Positions 8,902 to 17,598 of a stretch of DNA of 64,000 nucleotides are shown here, in pieces. This DNA is from Oscillospiraceae bacterium. Lineage in GTDB: Bacteria; Bacillota; Clostridia; Oscillospirales; Acutalibacteraceae. The stretch's first letter is position 1. Each line of letters starts with the position of its first letter. The stretch lies in the NCBI GenBank assembly GCA_910574935.1, contig CAJTCU010000002.1, positions 186,001 through 250,000 on the forward strand, written 5' to 3'. The translations under genes and the position numbers were made by a program. Below the pieces are notes generated by a model that did not search any database, was not told the origin of the DNA, and was given only the letters and a program-made list of their open reading frames with translations.

Positions 8902-9230
8902 TTAGACATTGCGGGAACGTAGATAGTTTTCTTCGTCCTCTCTTGCTTCTATAAAAGCCTGTTCCAAATCAATCTGATAATATTCCGCCAAACGCATCAC
9001 CTGGGCGATCACGTCGGCCATTTCATTACCCAAGCGTTCCTTAACTTCCTTTTCATCGCCGGTCCAGGCGTAATACTTCTCTTTCAGCATCACCTGCTTG
9101 GCCAATTCCCCACCTGTTTGGTGAGTTCGATCATGGCCCCCTGCGCCTACCAGGGCTGCCCTTCTATTTTGTAAAACCGCTTGACAATGCCACTATACAT
9201 TTCCTGCATTTCCGCAAAGCTCAATCCCAT
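8902..9230 (-). pseudogene. MazG-like nucleotide pyrophosphohydrolase, broken
   Basis: An ATG at 9230, 16 bp after the grpE stop and behind GAGGAGG, opens MGLSFAEMQEMYSGIVKRF. It reaches an in-frame TAG at 9149-9147 (codon 28, directly after ...GQPW). Translation resumed beyond it gives AQGAMIELTKQVG. At the CCCC run 9108-9111 one base is missing, and the frame continues as GELAKQVMLKEKYYAW to the stop at 8902. Joined, these parts give an approximately 109-aa MazG-like protein with the ELTKQVGELAK helix and a C-terminal LEQAFIEAREDEENY block. One nonsense change plus one frameshift argue for decay, unless they are sequencing errors. Confidence 0.75.
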
Positions 9231-9245
9231 GGGGCCCGCCTCCTC

Positions 9246-9779
9246 TCAGTTGGCCACCTGCACCATCGCGTGGCGGACCACCCGGTCTCCCAGCGTATAG
9301 CCCTTTTGCAGCACCGCCGAGATCACGTTCTCTTCCAGGTTCTCGTCCTCCACGTGGGCCACCGCGTTATGCAGGTTGGGGTCAAAGGCCTCTCCTACCT
9401 CCCCCACTGGGGTAATGCCCAGCTTCTCAAACACGGCTTCAATCTGCGCCTCGATCATCTCCACGCCCTTGCGCATATCCTCCGCCGAGGCGTTCTCCTG
9501 GCCCAGGGCCCGCTCAATATTATCCGCAATGGGAAGAATGGCCTGAACCGTGTCGGAAACGGCGTTATGATAGATGGCGCTTTTTTCGGCGGCGGTGCGT
9601 TTGCGAAAGTTGTCATACTCCGCCAGCACCCGCAGGTGCCGCTGTTTATGGTCTTCAAACTCTGCCCGCAGCTTTTCCAGCTCTGCCTCTTGGTCCGAAA
9701 CCTCCTGGGGCTGCTCCGGTGGAGACTCTATTTCCGGCTGTTGCTTTTCCTTTTCTTCCGGAACTTTCTTGTCTTTCAT
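9246..9779 (-). CDS. grpE: Nucleotide exchange factor GrpE
   Basis: 177 aa. An acidic, Pro/Glu-rich N-terminus is followed by a long coiled coil (about residues 30-90, ELEKLRAEFEDHKQRHLRVL). The C-terminal beta domain has the conserved GVEMIEAQIEAVFEKLGI region and ends GYTLGDRVVRHAMVQVAN. GrpE releases ADP from DnaK. It lies between hrcA and dnaK, as in most Firmicutes, and is under the CIRCE-controlled promoter. Confidence 0.96.
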   Translation of the reverse strand: MKDKKVPEEKEKQQPEIESPPEQPQEVSDQEAELEKLRAEFEDHKQRHLRVLAEYDNFRKRTAAEKSAIYHNAVSDTVQAILPIADNIERALGQENASAEDMRKGVEMIEAQIEAVFEKLGITPVGEVGEAFDPNLHNAVAHVEDENLEENVISAVLQKGYTLGDRVVRHAMVQVAN

Positions 9780-9832
9780 TATACTAGACTCCTTTCGGAA
9801 TATTTTTCATCATTCTCTTTGGCCTCCAGTCG

Positions 9833-10858
9833 TTACTCTTCTCTTGCCAACTGGGTCAGCTGGATACTGATTTCATGGGTCAGGTGGTCCAGCACTGCCG
9901 TTAGCCGGGGGTAATCCATCCGCATAGGCCCTACCACGGCAACCGCCCCCGCGTCCTGTCCATCCACCCGGTAACGGGCCACCAGCATGGAAAAACCCTC
10001 CAGTTCCGGGCGGCCGCATTCTTTGCCAATTAGCGCAGTCACTCGGCCTGGCTTCTGGCGCAATAAATCCGCCAGCTCCTCCCGGCGCTCCAAAAAGCCG
10101 ATCATCTGCCGGGCTCCCATCATCCCCAGTTCTGGATATAGGAGTAAATTCATCTGCCCCCCCAGTATGGTCTCTGTGTGGGCTGTATCGTTCGCGGCCT
10201 CCAGCAAAGCCCGCAGCGGTGCGCCCACCAGGGCGTACATGCTTCCCAACGAGGCCCCCAGGCTTTGCAAAAAGGCAGGGGTTATCTCACAAACCGCTTT
10301 TCCCGCCACATTCTCATTAAGCACCCGAAAGAACACCCGCAAAATCTCATTGGTCAGGTCATAATCACAGTGAAATATCCTGCTCTTCATGGTGCCCGCG
10401 GAGCTCATCATCAATAGCATGGCCGTCCGCCGGCTGGTTTGTACCAGCTGTATGGCCTTTACTCGGGCCTGGGACCCGCCCGGAGTAGTCACTGCCGCCG
10501 CACACCGGCTAATGCCTGCCGCCGCCTGCACAGCCCGCAGCAGAAGCTGCTCGGGATCATATAGACCCGGGGCCAGCGCCGCGCCAATCTGCCGCGCCTG
10601 TGCTGGTTCCAACACCGGGACCACCATCAGCCGGTCCACAAACTCCCGGTACCCTCGTTGAGAAGGCACCCGCCCTGCCGAGGTGTGGGGCTGTTCCAAA
10701 AGACCCAGCTCTGTTAAGCTGGCCATTTCGTTGCGTACCGTGGCAGAGGAAACGCCAATCTCTTGTGCAATCGCCTTGCTGCCTATTGGCTCGCCGCTTT
10801 TGATGAAGCTGGTAACTACCGAGGCCAAGATCCTGTCCTTCCGCAGGGTCAACTCCAT
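9833..10858 (-). CDS. hrcA: Heat-inducible repressor HrcA
   Basis: 341 aa. The N-terminal winged helix contains the recognition region GVSSATVRNEMASL, followed by the GAF-like dimerisation domain of the family. HrcA binds CIRCE elements and is reactivated by GroE. The ATG at 10858 lies 8 nt after GAAAGGAG; a GTG two codons earlier is too close to that site. It is the first gene of the operon it represses (hrcA-grpE-mazG relic-dnaK-dnaJ). Confidence 0.95.
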   Translation of the reverse strand: MELTLRKDRILASVVTSFIKSGEPIGSKAIAQEIGVSSATVRNEMASLTELGLLEQPHTSAGRVPSQRGYREFVDRLMVVPVLEPAQARQIGAALAPGLYDPEQLLLRAVQAAAGISRCAAAVTTPGGSQARVKAIQLVQTSRRTAMLLMMSSAGTMKSRIFHCDYDLTNEILRVFFRVLNENVAGKAVCEITPAFLQSLGASLGSMYALVGAPLRALLEAANDTAHTETILGGQMNLLLYPELGMMGARQMIGFLERREELADLLRQKPGRVTALIGKECGRPELEGFSMLVARYRVDGQDAGAVAVVGPMRMDYPRLTAVLDHLTHEISIQLTQLAREE

Positions 10859-10887
10859 ATGCACGGCTCCTTTCCGTGGCTCTTAGT

Positions 10888-10914
10888 TTAGCACTCTTTT
10901 AGGTTGAGTGCTAA
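10888..10914 (-). promoter_or_regulatory. CIRCE operator for HrcA
   Basis: A perfect CIRCE: TTAGCACTC, 9 bp spacer, GAGTGCTAA. It starts 11 bp downstream of the -10 hexamer and lies in the untranslated leader of hrcA, the usual position for repression. Confidence 0.97.
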
Positions 10915-10925
10915 ACTGTATCTAT

Positions 10926-10954
10926 AATGTACCACGATGGTCAGAAAAAGTCAA
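10926..10954 (-). promoter_or_regulatory. Vegetative promoter of the hrcA operon
   Basis: On the minus strand TTGACT (10954-10949) is followed after 17 nt by TACATT (10931-10926), with TATAGA just beyond as an alternative -10. The CIRCE lies at the expected transcription start. Confidence 0.75.
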
Positions 10955-11000
10955 TACCGCAATTTGTAAATTGTTTGTTAACTGCCGCTCTCTTGAGCGC

Positions 11001-11046
11001 AAAAAAGCCGCCAGCCAGAAATTCCTCACTGGCGGCGGCCTTTTTT
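11001..11046. terminator. Bidirectional terminator
   Basis: GCCGCCAG and CTGGCGGC arms (11007-11036) are flanked by AAAAAA on the left and TTTTTT on the right. It ends the lipoprotein transcript on the minus strand and insulates the hrcA promoter. Confidence 0.88.
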
Positions 11047-11061
11047 ATATAAACTGAACGC

Positions 11062-11307
11062 TTACTCTTCCGGCCCGGGCGCATCCTCTGTCTGCGCATC
11101 ATATACGCCCGCCCATAGCTCCGGCGGCACATAGCTAATCTTGTTCTGGTCCTCCTCGGGCATGGCGTTAAACCACTCCAGCCACTCAATAGTCTCCTGG
11201 GACAGTTCCGCCTTGTCATAGGCCTGGCCCTGGTAATAGACTACGTCTGTGCCGCAGCCAGAAAGAACCAACAGAGCGGCTAAGAGGAAGATAAACCGTC
11301 TTTTCAC
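11062..11307 (-). CDS. Small lipoprotein, unknown function
   Basis: 81 aa. A lipoprotein signal peptide (KRRFIFLLAALLVLSGC) has a clear LSGC lipobox, so Cys18 is the likely lipidated residue. The mature part is acidic (QETIEWLEWFNAMPEEDQ...), with no domain I recognise. It is probably anchored on the outside of the membrane. It is transcribed alone, with a terminator directly downstream. Confidence 0.75.
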   Translation of the reverse strand: MKRRFIFLLAALLVLSGCGTDVVYYQGQAYDKAELSQETIEWLEWFNAMPEEDQNKISYVPPELWAGVYDAQTEDAPGPEE

Positions 11308-11362
11308 AGAGAATCCCCTTTTATCAAAGTCTAGAACGCTTCTTTTGAACAGCCGGAAAAGC

Positions 11363-14221
11363 TCATTTTTTAAAGAACCGCAGGGACTTTAAGGACGCCT
11401 GGCCTACAAAGCATACCCGCAGGTCCACCGGGCCCTCTGTGGAGAGGATGTCCCCATAAAGAGGCGCGAAGTCCGTCAAGCTGCCGGTGCCCTGGCCGCA
11501 CACACTCCCCAGAATTTTCCCTGTGGCGTTGTCCACCAGCATTAGCCGCACATTGCCCGCCGTAGAGGACACCAGAGCCTCCACGCGGTCGCAGCCGGTC
11601 AGGTCCACTGCCTGGTACACCGCGTAGCTCTTGTGGTCCTTGGCCTCCAGGTACTCCCGCCAGTCCCGCTTATCTGTCAGGAATTCCACTCCCCGGTAGT
11701 CCATCAGATCCAGGGCGTTCAGGGGCTTGCGGCCGTCCTTAGGCAGAACCTTTTCCCCCTCTATCTCAATGGAACCGCCCCAGCGGGTATCTTCCGAGGA
11801 GGCGCCTACCATTAGCCCATAGGTCCCAGACTCTACCACATAGCGCTCTTGCGAGGGGTCCCAGAACGCTAGGTCCTCCACCGGGAAGCGCAGCGCCACC
11901 TGGGCCTTTTGGCCCTTGGGCACCCGTACCCGGGCGAAGTCCTTCAGCATCTTCCGGGGCCGGGTGTACAGTGAATCCGGCGGCGTTACGTACAGCTGCA
12001 CCACCTCATCGCCGTCGTACTCGCCCACGTTCTGAATCTCCAGGCTAACTGTGACGGTTTCTCCCTGCCGGTACGTTTTCTTGTCTGTCTTGGCTTCCGT
12101 ATAGCCAAAGTCTGTATAGCTTAAGCCATAGCCAAAGGGATACAGAGGCTGGCCGTCAAAGTAGAGATAAGTGGTTTTGTTCTTCATGATGTCGTAGTCA
12201 TCCAGGGCGGGCAGGTCCCGCACCGAGCGGTACCAAGTAGTGGGGGTGCGCCCGGCAGGCACGTTCTCCCCAAACAAAGTGGACGCCGCCACATGGCCCA
12301 GGCAGGGCCCCAGGTGGCTGCTGCACAGCACAGCCCCAGCCTGCTTGCGCTCTTTCACAATGGCGAAGGGGTAACCGGTAATCATATAAAGAACGGTGTT
12401 CTTGTTTACTTCCCATACCGCGTCCAGCAGGCCGCCCTGGCTGGCGGGCAGGTTGATGTCCGGGCGGTCGTACTCCTCCCGGGCGTTGACCAGCGGATGG
12501 TTGCCGGCGCAGACTAGGGCGTAGTCCGCCTGCGCCGCCAGCTTGGCGGCACGCTGGGCCCCAGAAGAAACCACCTCCACCGTAAACTGCACAGCGGTTT
12601 CATTGCCCTTGGCCACCACGGCGGCTACCCTGCCATCCTTGTCCACTGCCACATTGCGGCCCTGCCAGGTCTTTAGGCGCAGGATGCCGTCCTCTGTCTC
12701 GGCGGTAAACAGCTCCATCACAAACCAGCCAAAGGCCTGGTCCGCCACGCAGTTGATGGCCGGGTCCAGCTCCATCTTCTCGGGTATTTCCGCGCTGCGC
12801 TGGTCCTTAAAGCCCTGGCCCTCGGTAGCGTATTTACTGGTTTTCAAGGAGCGCAGGGTCCAGGAGCCGTAGTCCCAGTCATTGCGCTCAAAAACCTCTG
12901 CCTGGGCGGCGGTGTCCGCGTCCGCTACCAGAGAGCCGTCCTTCTCCTGGCGCAGGTACTTGCCGGTCTTGACAGACTTTAATACAATATGGTCCAAACC
13001 CTCATCAAACAGCACCCGGCTCTCTCCCAGCTTCTGCCGCAGGCCCTCTACCACAGGGGTCTGATGTTCGGCGTAGCCGCAGTACCAGCAGGTGTAGTTC
13101 TCGTTAGAAAGGGGCCCCACCACCGCCACGGTGCACTTGCCATCGTCCTTTAGGGGCAGCAGGCCGTTGTTCTCTAAAAGAATCATAGATTCCTCTGCCG
13201 CCTTTACCGCCAGGCTCTTGTGTTTCTTGCTGGCCAGCAGGGACTGATCCATATGGGCGTAGGGATGGTTTTGGTCAAAGTCTCCCACCATAAAGCGGAT
13301 GGTGAACATATCAACCAGGGCCTTGTCCATCATGGCCTCGGTGAGATACCCCTTGTCCAGGGCCTCCCGCACCGCGGGGTCCACCATCTCCCGGCTGTCC
13401 AGCATCATGTCCGCCCCCACGCCCAGGATGTCGGCAATAGACCGGGCATGATCCGGGTAGGTACGGTGGTCGGCCACGTTCTGGCCAAAGTCGCCGCCAT
13501 CACTAAGGGCAAAGTCCATGCCCCACTCTTGTTTGCAGATGCGGCTCACGTCCGGGTTGTTCACGCCCTCCACACCGTTAATGCGGTTGTAGGCGGTCAT
13601 CAAGCCCACGGCCCCGCCCTGACGGACGGCGGGCTCGAAAGCTTTTAGATAATACTCCCTCTTCAGCCGGGGGGTAATGTTTGCATTGGTCGTCTTGCGC
13701 TCATTCTCATAGTTATTGGCGTAGAAATGCTTGAGCAAAGGCGCGCATTTAAGGTAATAGGGGTCGTCCCCAGCCAAGCCCTTGGTATAGGCAGCGGTCA
13801 GCTTGCCGGTCAGGCAGGGGTCCTCGCCATAGGCCTCCTCATTACGTCCCCACCGGGGGTCGCGCTCCATATCCACTGTGGGGCCAAACAGAGCCAAAGA
13901 GCTGGGCGGGTCCATCTGGCTGCTAACACGGACCTCGTCGCCGGCCATATCTCCCAGCTGCTCCATCAGCGCCGGATCGAACATGGCTGCCATGCCCCAG
14001 GGCTGAGGCAAAATGGTGGACTCCCGGCAGTTATTGCGCTGCACCAGGCCCCGGGCAATCTCCACACCAAAGTGGGTGGCGCTAATGCCCAGCCGGGGCA
14101 CCTCATCCAGGCTGTTGGTAAACATGCCTGTTTTTTCCTCCCGGGTCAGCAGGGCCACCAGCTCCTGCGCACGCTGGCGGGGGGATAGGGACGAATCTTG
14201 AAAACGATAAGTATGGCTCAT
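11363..14221 (-). CDS. Glycoside hydrolase family 3 with inserted domain
   Basis: 952 aa from the ATG at 14221 behind AAGGAG; the frame upstream to 14326 lacks a site. The N-terminal GH3 barrel has RDPRWGRNEEAYGEDP (about 121-136), KHFYANNYENER (about 164) and ALSDGGDFG (Asp241, the expected nucleophile). An extra domain of about 140 residues (about 408-550) with repeats such as LKSVKTGKYLRQEKDG resembles a fascin-like beta-trefoil and interrupts the start of the second GH3 domain. A fibronectin-III-like domain and a C-terminal jelly-roll (CBM6-like) module follow. With no signal peptide, it probably acts in the cytoplasm on beta-linked gluco- or xylo-oligosaccharides. Exact specificity is not decidable. 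Confidence 0.88.
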   Translation of the reverse strand: MSHTYRFQDSSLSPRQRAQELVALLTREEKTGMFTNSLDEVPRLGISATHFGVEIARGLVQRNNCRESTILPQPWGMAAMFDPALMEQLGDMAGDEVRVSSQMDPPSSLALFGPTVDMERDPRWGRNEEAYGEDPCLTGKLTAAYTKGLAGDDPYYLKCAPLLKHFYANNYENERKTTNANITPRLKREYYLKAFEPAVRQGGAVGLMTAYNRINGVEGVNNPDVSRICKQEWGMDFALSDGGDFGQNVADHRTYPDHARSIADILGVGADMMLDSREMVDPAVREALDKGYLTEAMMDKALVDMFTIRFMVGDFDQNHPYAHMDQSLLASKKHKSLAVKAAEESMILLENNGLLPLKDDGKCTVAVVGPLSNENYTCWYCGYAEHQTPVVEGLRQKLGESRVLFDEGLDHIVLKSVKTGKYLRQEKDGSLVADADTAAQAEVFERNDWDYGSWTLRSLKTSKYATEGQGFKDQRSAEIPEKMELDPAINCVADQAFGWFVMELFTAETEDGILRLKTWQGRNVAVDKDGRVAAVVAKGNETAVQFTVEVVSSGAQRAAKLAAQADYALVCAGNHPLVNAREEYDRPDINLPASQGGLLDAVWEVNKNTVLYMITGYPFAIVKERKQAGAVLCSSHLGPCLGHVAASTLFGENVPAGRTPTTWYRSVRDLPALDDYDIMKNKTTYLYFDGQPLYPFGYGLSYTDFGYTEAKTDKKTYRQGETVTVSLEIQNVGEYDGDEVVQLYVTPPDSLYTRPRKMLKDFARVRVPKGQKAQVALRFPVEDLAFWDPSQERYVVESGTYGLMVGASSEDTRWGGSIEIEGEKVLPKDGRKPLNALDLMDYRGVEFLTDKRDWREYLEAKDHKSYAVYQAVDLTGCDRVEALVSSTAGNVRLMLVDNATGKILGSVCGQGTGSLTDFAPLYGDILSTEGPVDLRVCFVGQASLKSLRFFKK

Positions 14222-14333
14222 GTTGCTTCTCCTTGTACCTTCAAATTTGTTGGAGTTGAATCCACAGACTGGCAGAAAAAACCTTCTGCCTGACGAAAGT
14301 CTACCATAAACCCGTATTATTTGCAACTATTTT

Positions 14334-15848
14334 TTATGATTTTGCCGAAACTTTTTCTTGCGCCCCCATCAACTTCTCCGAGCCAAAATACCCGCCGGCA
14401 AACACTGCCGCCGCAATGGCGGTTTGCAGGAACACCTCTCCAAAGGGCGGCAGGCCCCACCCCGCCGCCGGTGAGGCCGCCCAGGCCCCACATACCGCCC
14501 ACAACAGTGGAAGGATAACGTGCCTACTGACCGAGATATGCAGGTGGCTGACTTTCATCAGCCGGTGCAGGCTAAGGGCCGCGTTAAAAATGGTGCTGAA
14601 AAACAGGATATACACATAGCTTTCCATGCCAAAGAAACGCAGCAGGCACAGTACCAGGACCACCCGGATGAGAGAATCCGCAAAATTATATTTCATGGAG
14701 TTGAATTGTTCGTCCAGACCTTTTAAAAGACTGTCAACTACCACGTCCAGGTAGGTCAGGGGCACCAGCGGGGCCAGCACCCGCAGGTAGGCCCCGGCGC
14801 TTTCGCTGCGGTAAAAGGCCCGACCCCAGCTGCCCCCAAAAGCCATAAACAACGCCGCGAAAAACATCCCAAAGGCCAGCGCCGCCTGTACCGCTCTTCC
14901 GGAGATATAGGCCACTGCTTTCGGGTGGCTTAGCTCCCGCTCCCGGGCAATTTTGGGGATGAGCAGCGAGGCAAAGGAAGTGAGGAATGACGAGGGAAAA
15001 TACAGCATGGGCATGGCCATTCCCTGTAATAGGCCGTACTGAGACAGAGCGCTGTTATAGTTGAGCCCGTACCGCTGGAGCTCTCGGGGAATCAGCAGGT
15101 TCTCGCCAGTGTTCAGCATACTTTTGGCAGCGGAGCTCAAGGTACAGGGCAGGGCGATATGAGCCAGCCCCCGCAGCACCCCGGGGCTCTTCTCCCGACG
15201 GGCGGGGGTGTTCCGGCCCAGGCTCTTTCGATAGGCGCACCAGCTGGTGAGAAACGACGCGGCCTCTCCCAGGGTAGAGGCCGCCATAGCCCCCAGGCAG
15301 GCCGTCTCGATGCCCTGGGGGGCAAAGCGCCAGAAGATAAATACTGTGGCCGCTATGGTGAGAATCTGCTCCAGGGCGTCGGAAAAAGCGGTATTTACAG
15401 ACTCATCTACTGCCAAAAAGTATCCCTTCATACAGGTGCACAGGGACATAAAAGGCAGGCCCAGCCCCAAAATGCGCAGACAGGGGGCCGCGGCGGGGTT
15501 GCCCAGGAAAAAGGAGGCCGCAAAATCTGCCAAAAAGAAAAGACACAGGGCAATGCACAGGCTGATAGTCAAGCAAAAGGCAAAGCACCTGGCCACCAGC
15601 GACCGCACCCTTTGGCGCCGCCGGCCGGCAATGGCCGCGGTAACCATACGGGTCACCGCCAGGCTGATGCCGGAGGTGGAGAGGGTAACCGTCAGCATAA
15701 AGATGGAGAAAATCAGCTGGTACAATCCCATGCCCTGGGAGCCGATCTTTTGGGAGAGGTAGGAGCGGTAGCCCATATTGGTGACCCGAAGGAACAGTGA
15801 GACCGCTGTAAGCACAGCGCCCTGTAGGAAAAATTTTTTCTTTGTCAT
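14334..15848 (-). CDS. spoVB: SpoVB-like polysaccharide/lipid flippase (MOP family)
   Basis: 504 aa from the ATG at 15848 (MTKKKFFLQGAVLTAVS). About 14 membrane segments, with the N-terminal SRYLSQKIG-like block (YRSYLSQKIGSQGMGLYQ) and SLAVTRMV typical of SpoVB/YtgP proteins. Homologues translocate lipid-linked precursors, and SpoVB is needed for spore cortex. The symbol is by similarity; a general oligosaccharide flippase remains possible. It lies head-to-head with the promoter at 15876. Confidence 0.82.
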   Translation of the reverse strand: MTKKKFFLQGAVLTAVSLFLRVTNMGYRSYLSQKIGSQGMGLYQLIFSIFMLTVTLSTSGISLAVTRMVTAAIAGRRRQRVRSLVARCFAFCLTISLCIALCLFFLADFAASFFLGNPAAAPCLRILGLGLPFMSLCTCMKGYFLAVDESVNTAFSDALEQILTIAATVFIFWRFAPQGIETACLGAMAASTLGEAASFLTSWCAYRKSLGRNTPARREKSPGVLRGLAHIALPCTLSSAAKSMLNTGENLLIPRELQRYGLNYNSALSQYGLLQGMAMPMLYFPSSFLTSFASLLIPKIARERELSHPKAVAYISGRAVQAALAFGMFFAALFMAFGGSWGRAFYRSESAGAYLRVLAPLVPLTYLDVVVDSLLKGLDEQFNSMKYNFADSLIRVVLVLCLLRFFGMESYVYILFFSTIFNAALSLHRLMKVSHLHISVSRHVILPLLWAVCGAWAASPAAGWGLPPFGEVFLQTAIAAAVFAGGYFGSEKLMGAQEKVSAKS

Positions 15849-15875
15849 GGGACACCCCGTTTCCATTGATGATAT

Positions 15876-15904
15876 TTGACAGAAGAGCGTAAGTGTACTA
15901 TAAT
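15876..15904 (+). promoter_or_regulatory. Perfect consensus vegetative promoter
   Basis: TTGACA (15876-15881), 17-bp spacer, TATAAT (15899-15904), a perfect match on the plus strand. No start codon with a ribosome binding site follows until prmA at 16327, about 415 nt downstream. Confidence 0.85.
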
Positions 15905-15910
15905 GGATAA

Positions 15911-16326
15911 AACTTGCGTCAGGCGGCAAGGGCTTATTGGGATGGAGCTTCGGCAGGTCTGGTTGGGACGGCTACGCGGAGTTGAGCACATGTCTTTGAC
16001 TGCGGGGGTGGACGCTTTCTTAAAAAGCTTTGTGGTTGGTGGGCCGCTGTTTCGGCGGCTTTGCCAGCGAAAAGCGCTGCTTTTGGGGCGGCGCCATTCT
16101 TCTGCGCCCTCCTTTGTGGGTGGGCCGGGGCGGCCTTAGGGAACCCACTTTTTCTGGTTCGCGCCGCCAGGGACAAGGTCACGGGGCCCTGCCCCGCACC
16201 CCGCCAGGAGAGCAAGCTCCCCTGGACCCCTTTCTTAACTGGCGGCCCGCGGACCGGCCTTCTGGGTTTTTCCGCTATATGCCCGGTCTTTTATCTCTGT
16301 AATCTTTTAAAAAAGGAGCCTTTCCG
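15911..16326 (+). other. Long untranslated leader or ncRNA candidate before prmA
   Basis: About 415 nt between the perfect promoter and prmA. The ORFs crossing it lack binding sites and look like out-of-frame GC-rich noise. A small hairpin, CTTGC-N8-GCAAG, lies at about 15913-15930, and several GC-rich inverted stretches follow in 16040-16240. I do not recognise a known riboswitch, SRP RNA, 6S RNA or tmRNA in it. It may be a long 5' UTR of prmA or a separate small RNA. Confidence 0.45.
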
Positions 16327-17250
16327 ATGAGCGAAAACTGGACTGAAATCAAAATCACTGTCCCCGCACCCCAAGTGGACGCCGCCGGGGATATTGCCAA
16401 CATGACTGTCCCTCATGGTATCTATATTGAGGACTACTCCAATTTAGAAGAAGAGGCCATGGAAATTGCCCATATTGATCTCATTGATCAGGAACTGCTG
16501 AACAAGGACCGCACCCAGGCTATCATTCATATCTATATCAGTCCCGAGGACAACCCCGCCGAGGCCGTCTCCTTCCTGGAAGAACGTTACCGGGTCTGCG
16601 GCATTCCCTATCAAATCCACCAGGCCGGCTGCGCCATGGACGACTGGCTGAACAACTGGAAAAAATACTTTAAGCCCATCCCAGTAGGGGAAAAACTGCT
16701 CATCCGCCCCATTTGGGAGGAGGATTTCGACCCCCGGGGCCGGGTGGTGCTCAACCTGGAGCCCGGACTGGCCTTTGGCACCGGTACCCACGAGACCACC
16801 CGCCTGTGCCTGGAGCTGATGGAGAAATACCTCTCCCCAGGGGAGGATTTTTTGGATGTAGGATGCGGCAGCGGTATTCTCTCTGTAGCAGCGCTGCTGC
16901 TGGGGGCTCAGTCGGCTATGGGGGTAGATATTGATCCCTTGGCTGTGAAAACGGCGGCGGAAAATGCCCGGCTTAACGGCGTGGAAGAGAATTTCACGGG
17001 CATTTGCGGCAATCTGGCAGAGCAAGTCACTGGCCGGTACCAGGTGGTGGCCGCCAACATTGTAGCGGACGTTGTCATTGAGCTGAGCCGGTCTGTGGCG
17101 GAATTTATGGTCCCAGGCGGAGTATTCCTCATCAGCGGAATTATTGACGCCCGAGAGGACGATGTTCTGGCTGCGCTGGCAGGGCGTTTTACGGTCATAG
17201 ACCGCCAGGAAGAGCGGGGCTGGGTGGCCATGGCCCTAAAATTGGCATGA
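16327..17250 (+). CDS. prmA: Ribosomal protein L11 methyltransferase
   Basis: 307 aa. The N-terminal substrate-recognition domain precedes a SAM-dependent methyltransferase fold with LDVGCGSGILSVAALLLGA (about residues 178-196), GVDIDPLAVKTAAENARLNG and VAANIVADVVIEL. It methylates L11 in the cytoplasm. The ATG follows AAAGGAG at 8 nt. In many Firmicutes prmA sits next to dnaJ, but here it is 10 kb away and alone. Confidence 0.94.
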   Translation: MSENWTEIKITVPAPQVDAAGDIANMTVPHGIYIEDYSNLEEEAMEIAHIDLIDQELLNKDRTQAIIHIYISPEDNPAEAVSFLEERYRVCGIPYQIHQAGCAMDDWLNNWKKYFKPIPVGEKLLIRPIWEEDFDPRGRVVLNLEPGLAFGTGTHETTRLCLELMEKYLSPGEDFLDVGCGSGILSVAALLLGAQSAMGVDIDPLAVKTAAENARLNGVEENFTGICGNLAEQVTGRYQVVAANIVADVVIELSRSVAEFMVPGGVFLISGIIDAREDDVLAALAGRFTVIDRQEERGWVAMALKLA

Positions 17251-17303
17251 GCACACAAAACACCTGGCCAGTCTTATAAAAAAGGGGCTTGGAGGGCTGG
17301 GAT

Positions 17304-17465
17304 TAGGGCTTGTTTAAAAAAGCGAAACCACTGTCTTTTTGCCCAGAAGCGTCCCCTTTCCGCGTCAAACATCCTCGCCAATCGGAAGATTGCCTTGCGG
17401 TTTTTTCTTGCAATGGACCCCTTCTGGAGAATCATTCTATTTCCTCTATGTTCAAGCAAGCCCTA
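17304..17465 (-). repeat. MITE family B, copy 3
   Basis: About 162 bp including flanking TA on both sides (17304-17305 and 17464-17465). Ends are GGGCTTGTTT and AAGCAAGCCC. The interior has the CTGTCTTTTTGCCCAGAAG and CTTTCCGCGTCAAACATCC blocks in reverse orientation to the copies at 39-44 kb. It occupies half of the 350-bp gap between prmA and the cupin gene. Confidence 0.85.
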
Positions 17466-17598
17466 GGCTTTCTCCTGAACCATTGGCCTGCTATCTACTA
17501 CGGATATTTTGTGGGGATCCAGCAGTACAACCGCCCCGGCTGGCGACGGTTCCGCGGCGGGAAAACCATCCGCAATCTAAATACAAAAGGAGAATCCC

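Noticed and set aside
8902-9230. In-frame TAG in the mazG-like gene as a recoded (pyrrolysine-type) codon
   Set aside because: The same gene also has a one-base frameshift, so simple decay or sequencing error explains both; no recoding machinery is visible.
15876-16139. 87-codon plus-strand ORF after the perfect promoter
   Set aside because: Its start lies within the promoter itself and no later ATG has a binding site; the sequence looks non-coding.
17255-17303. Terminator directly after prmA
   Set aside because: No stable hairpin followed by T residues; the family B repeat just beyond may serve instead, but this is not shown.
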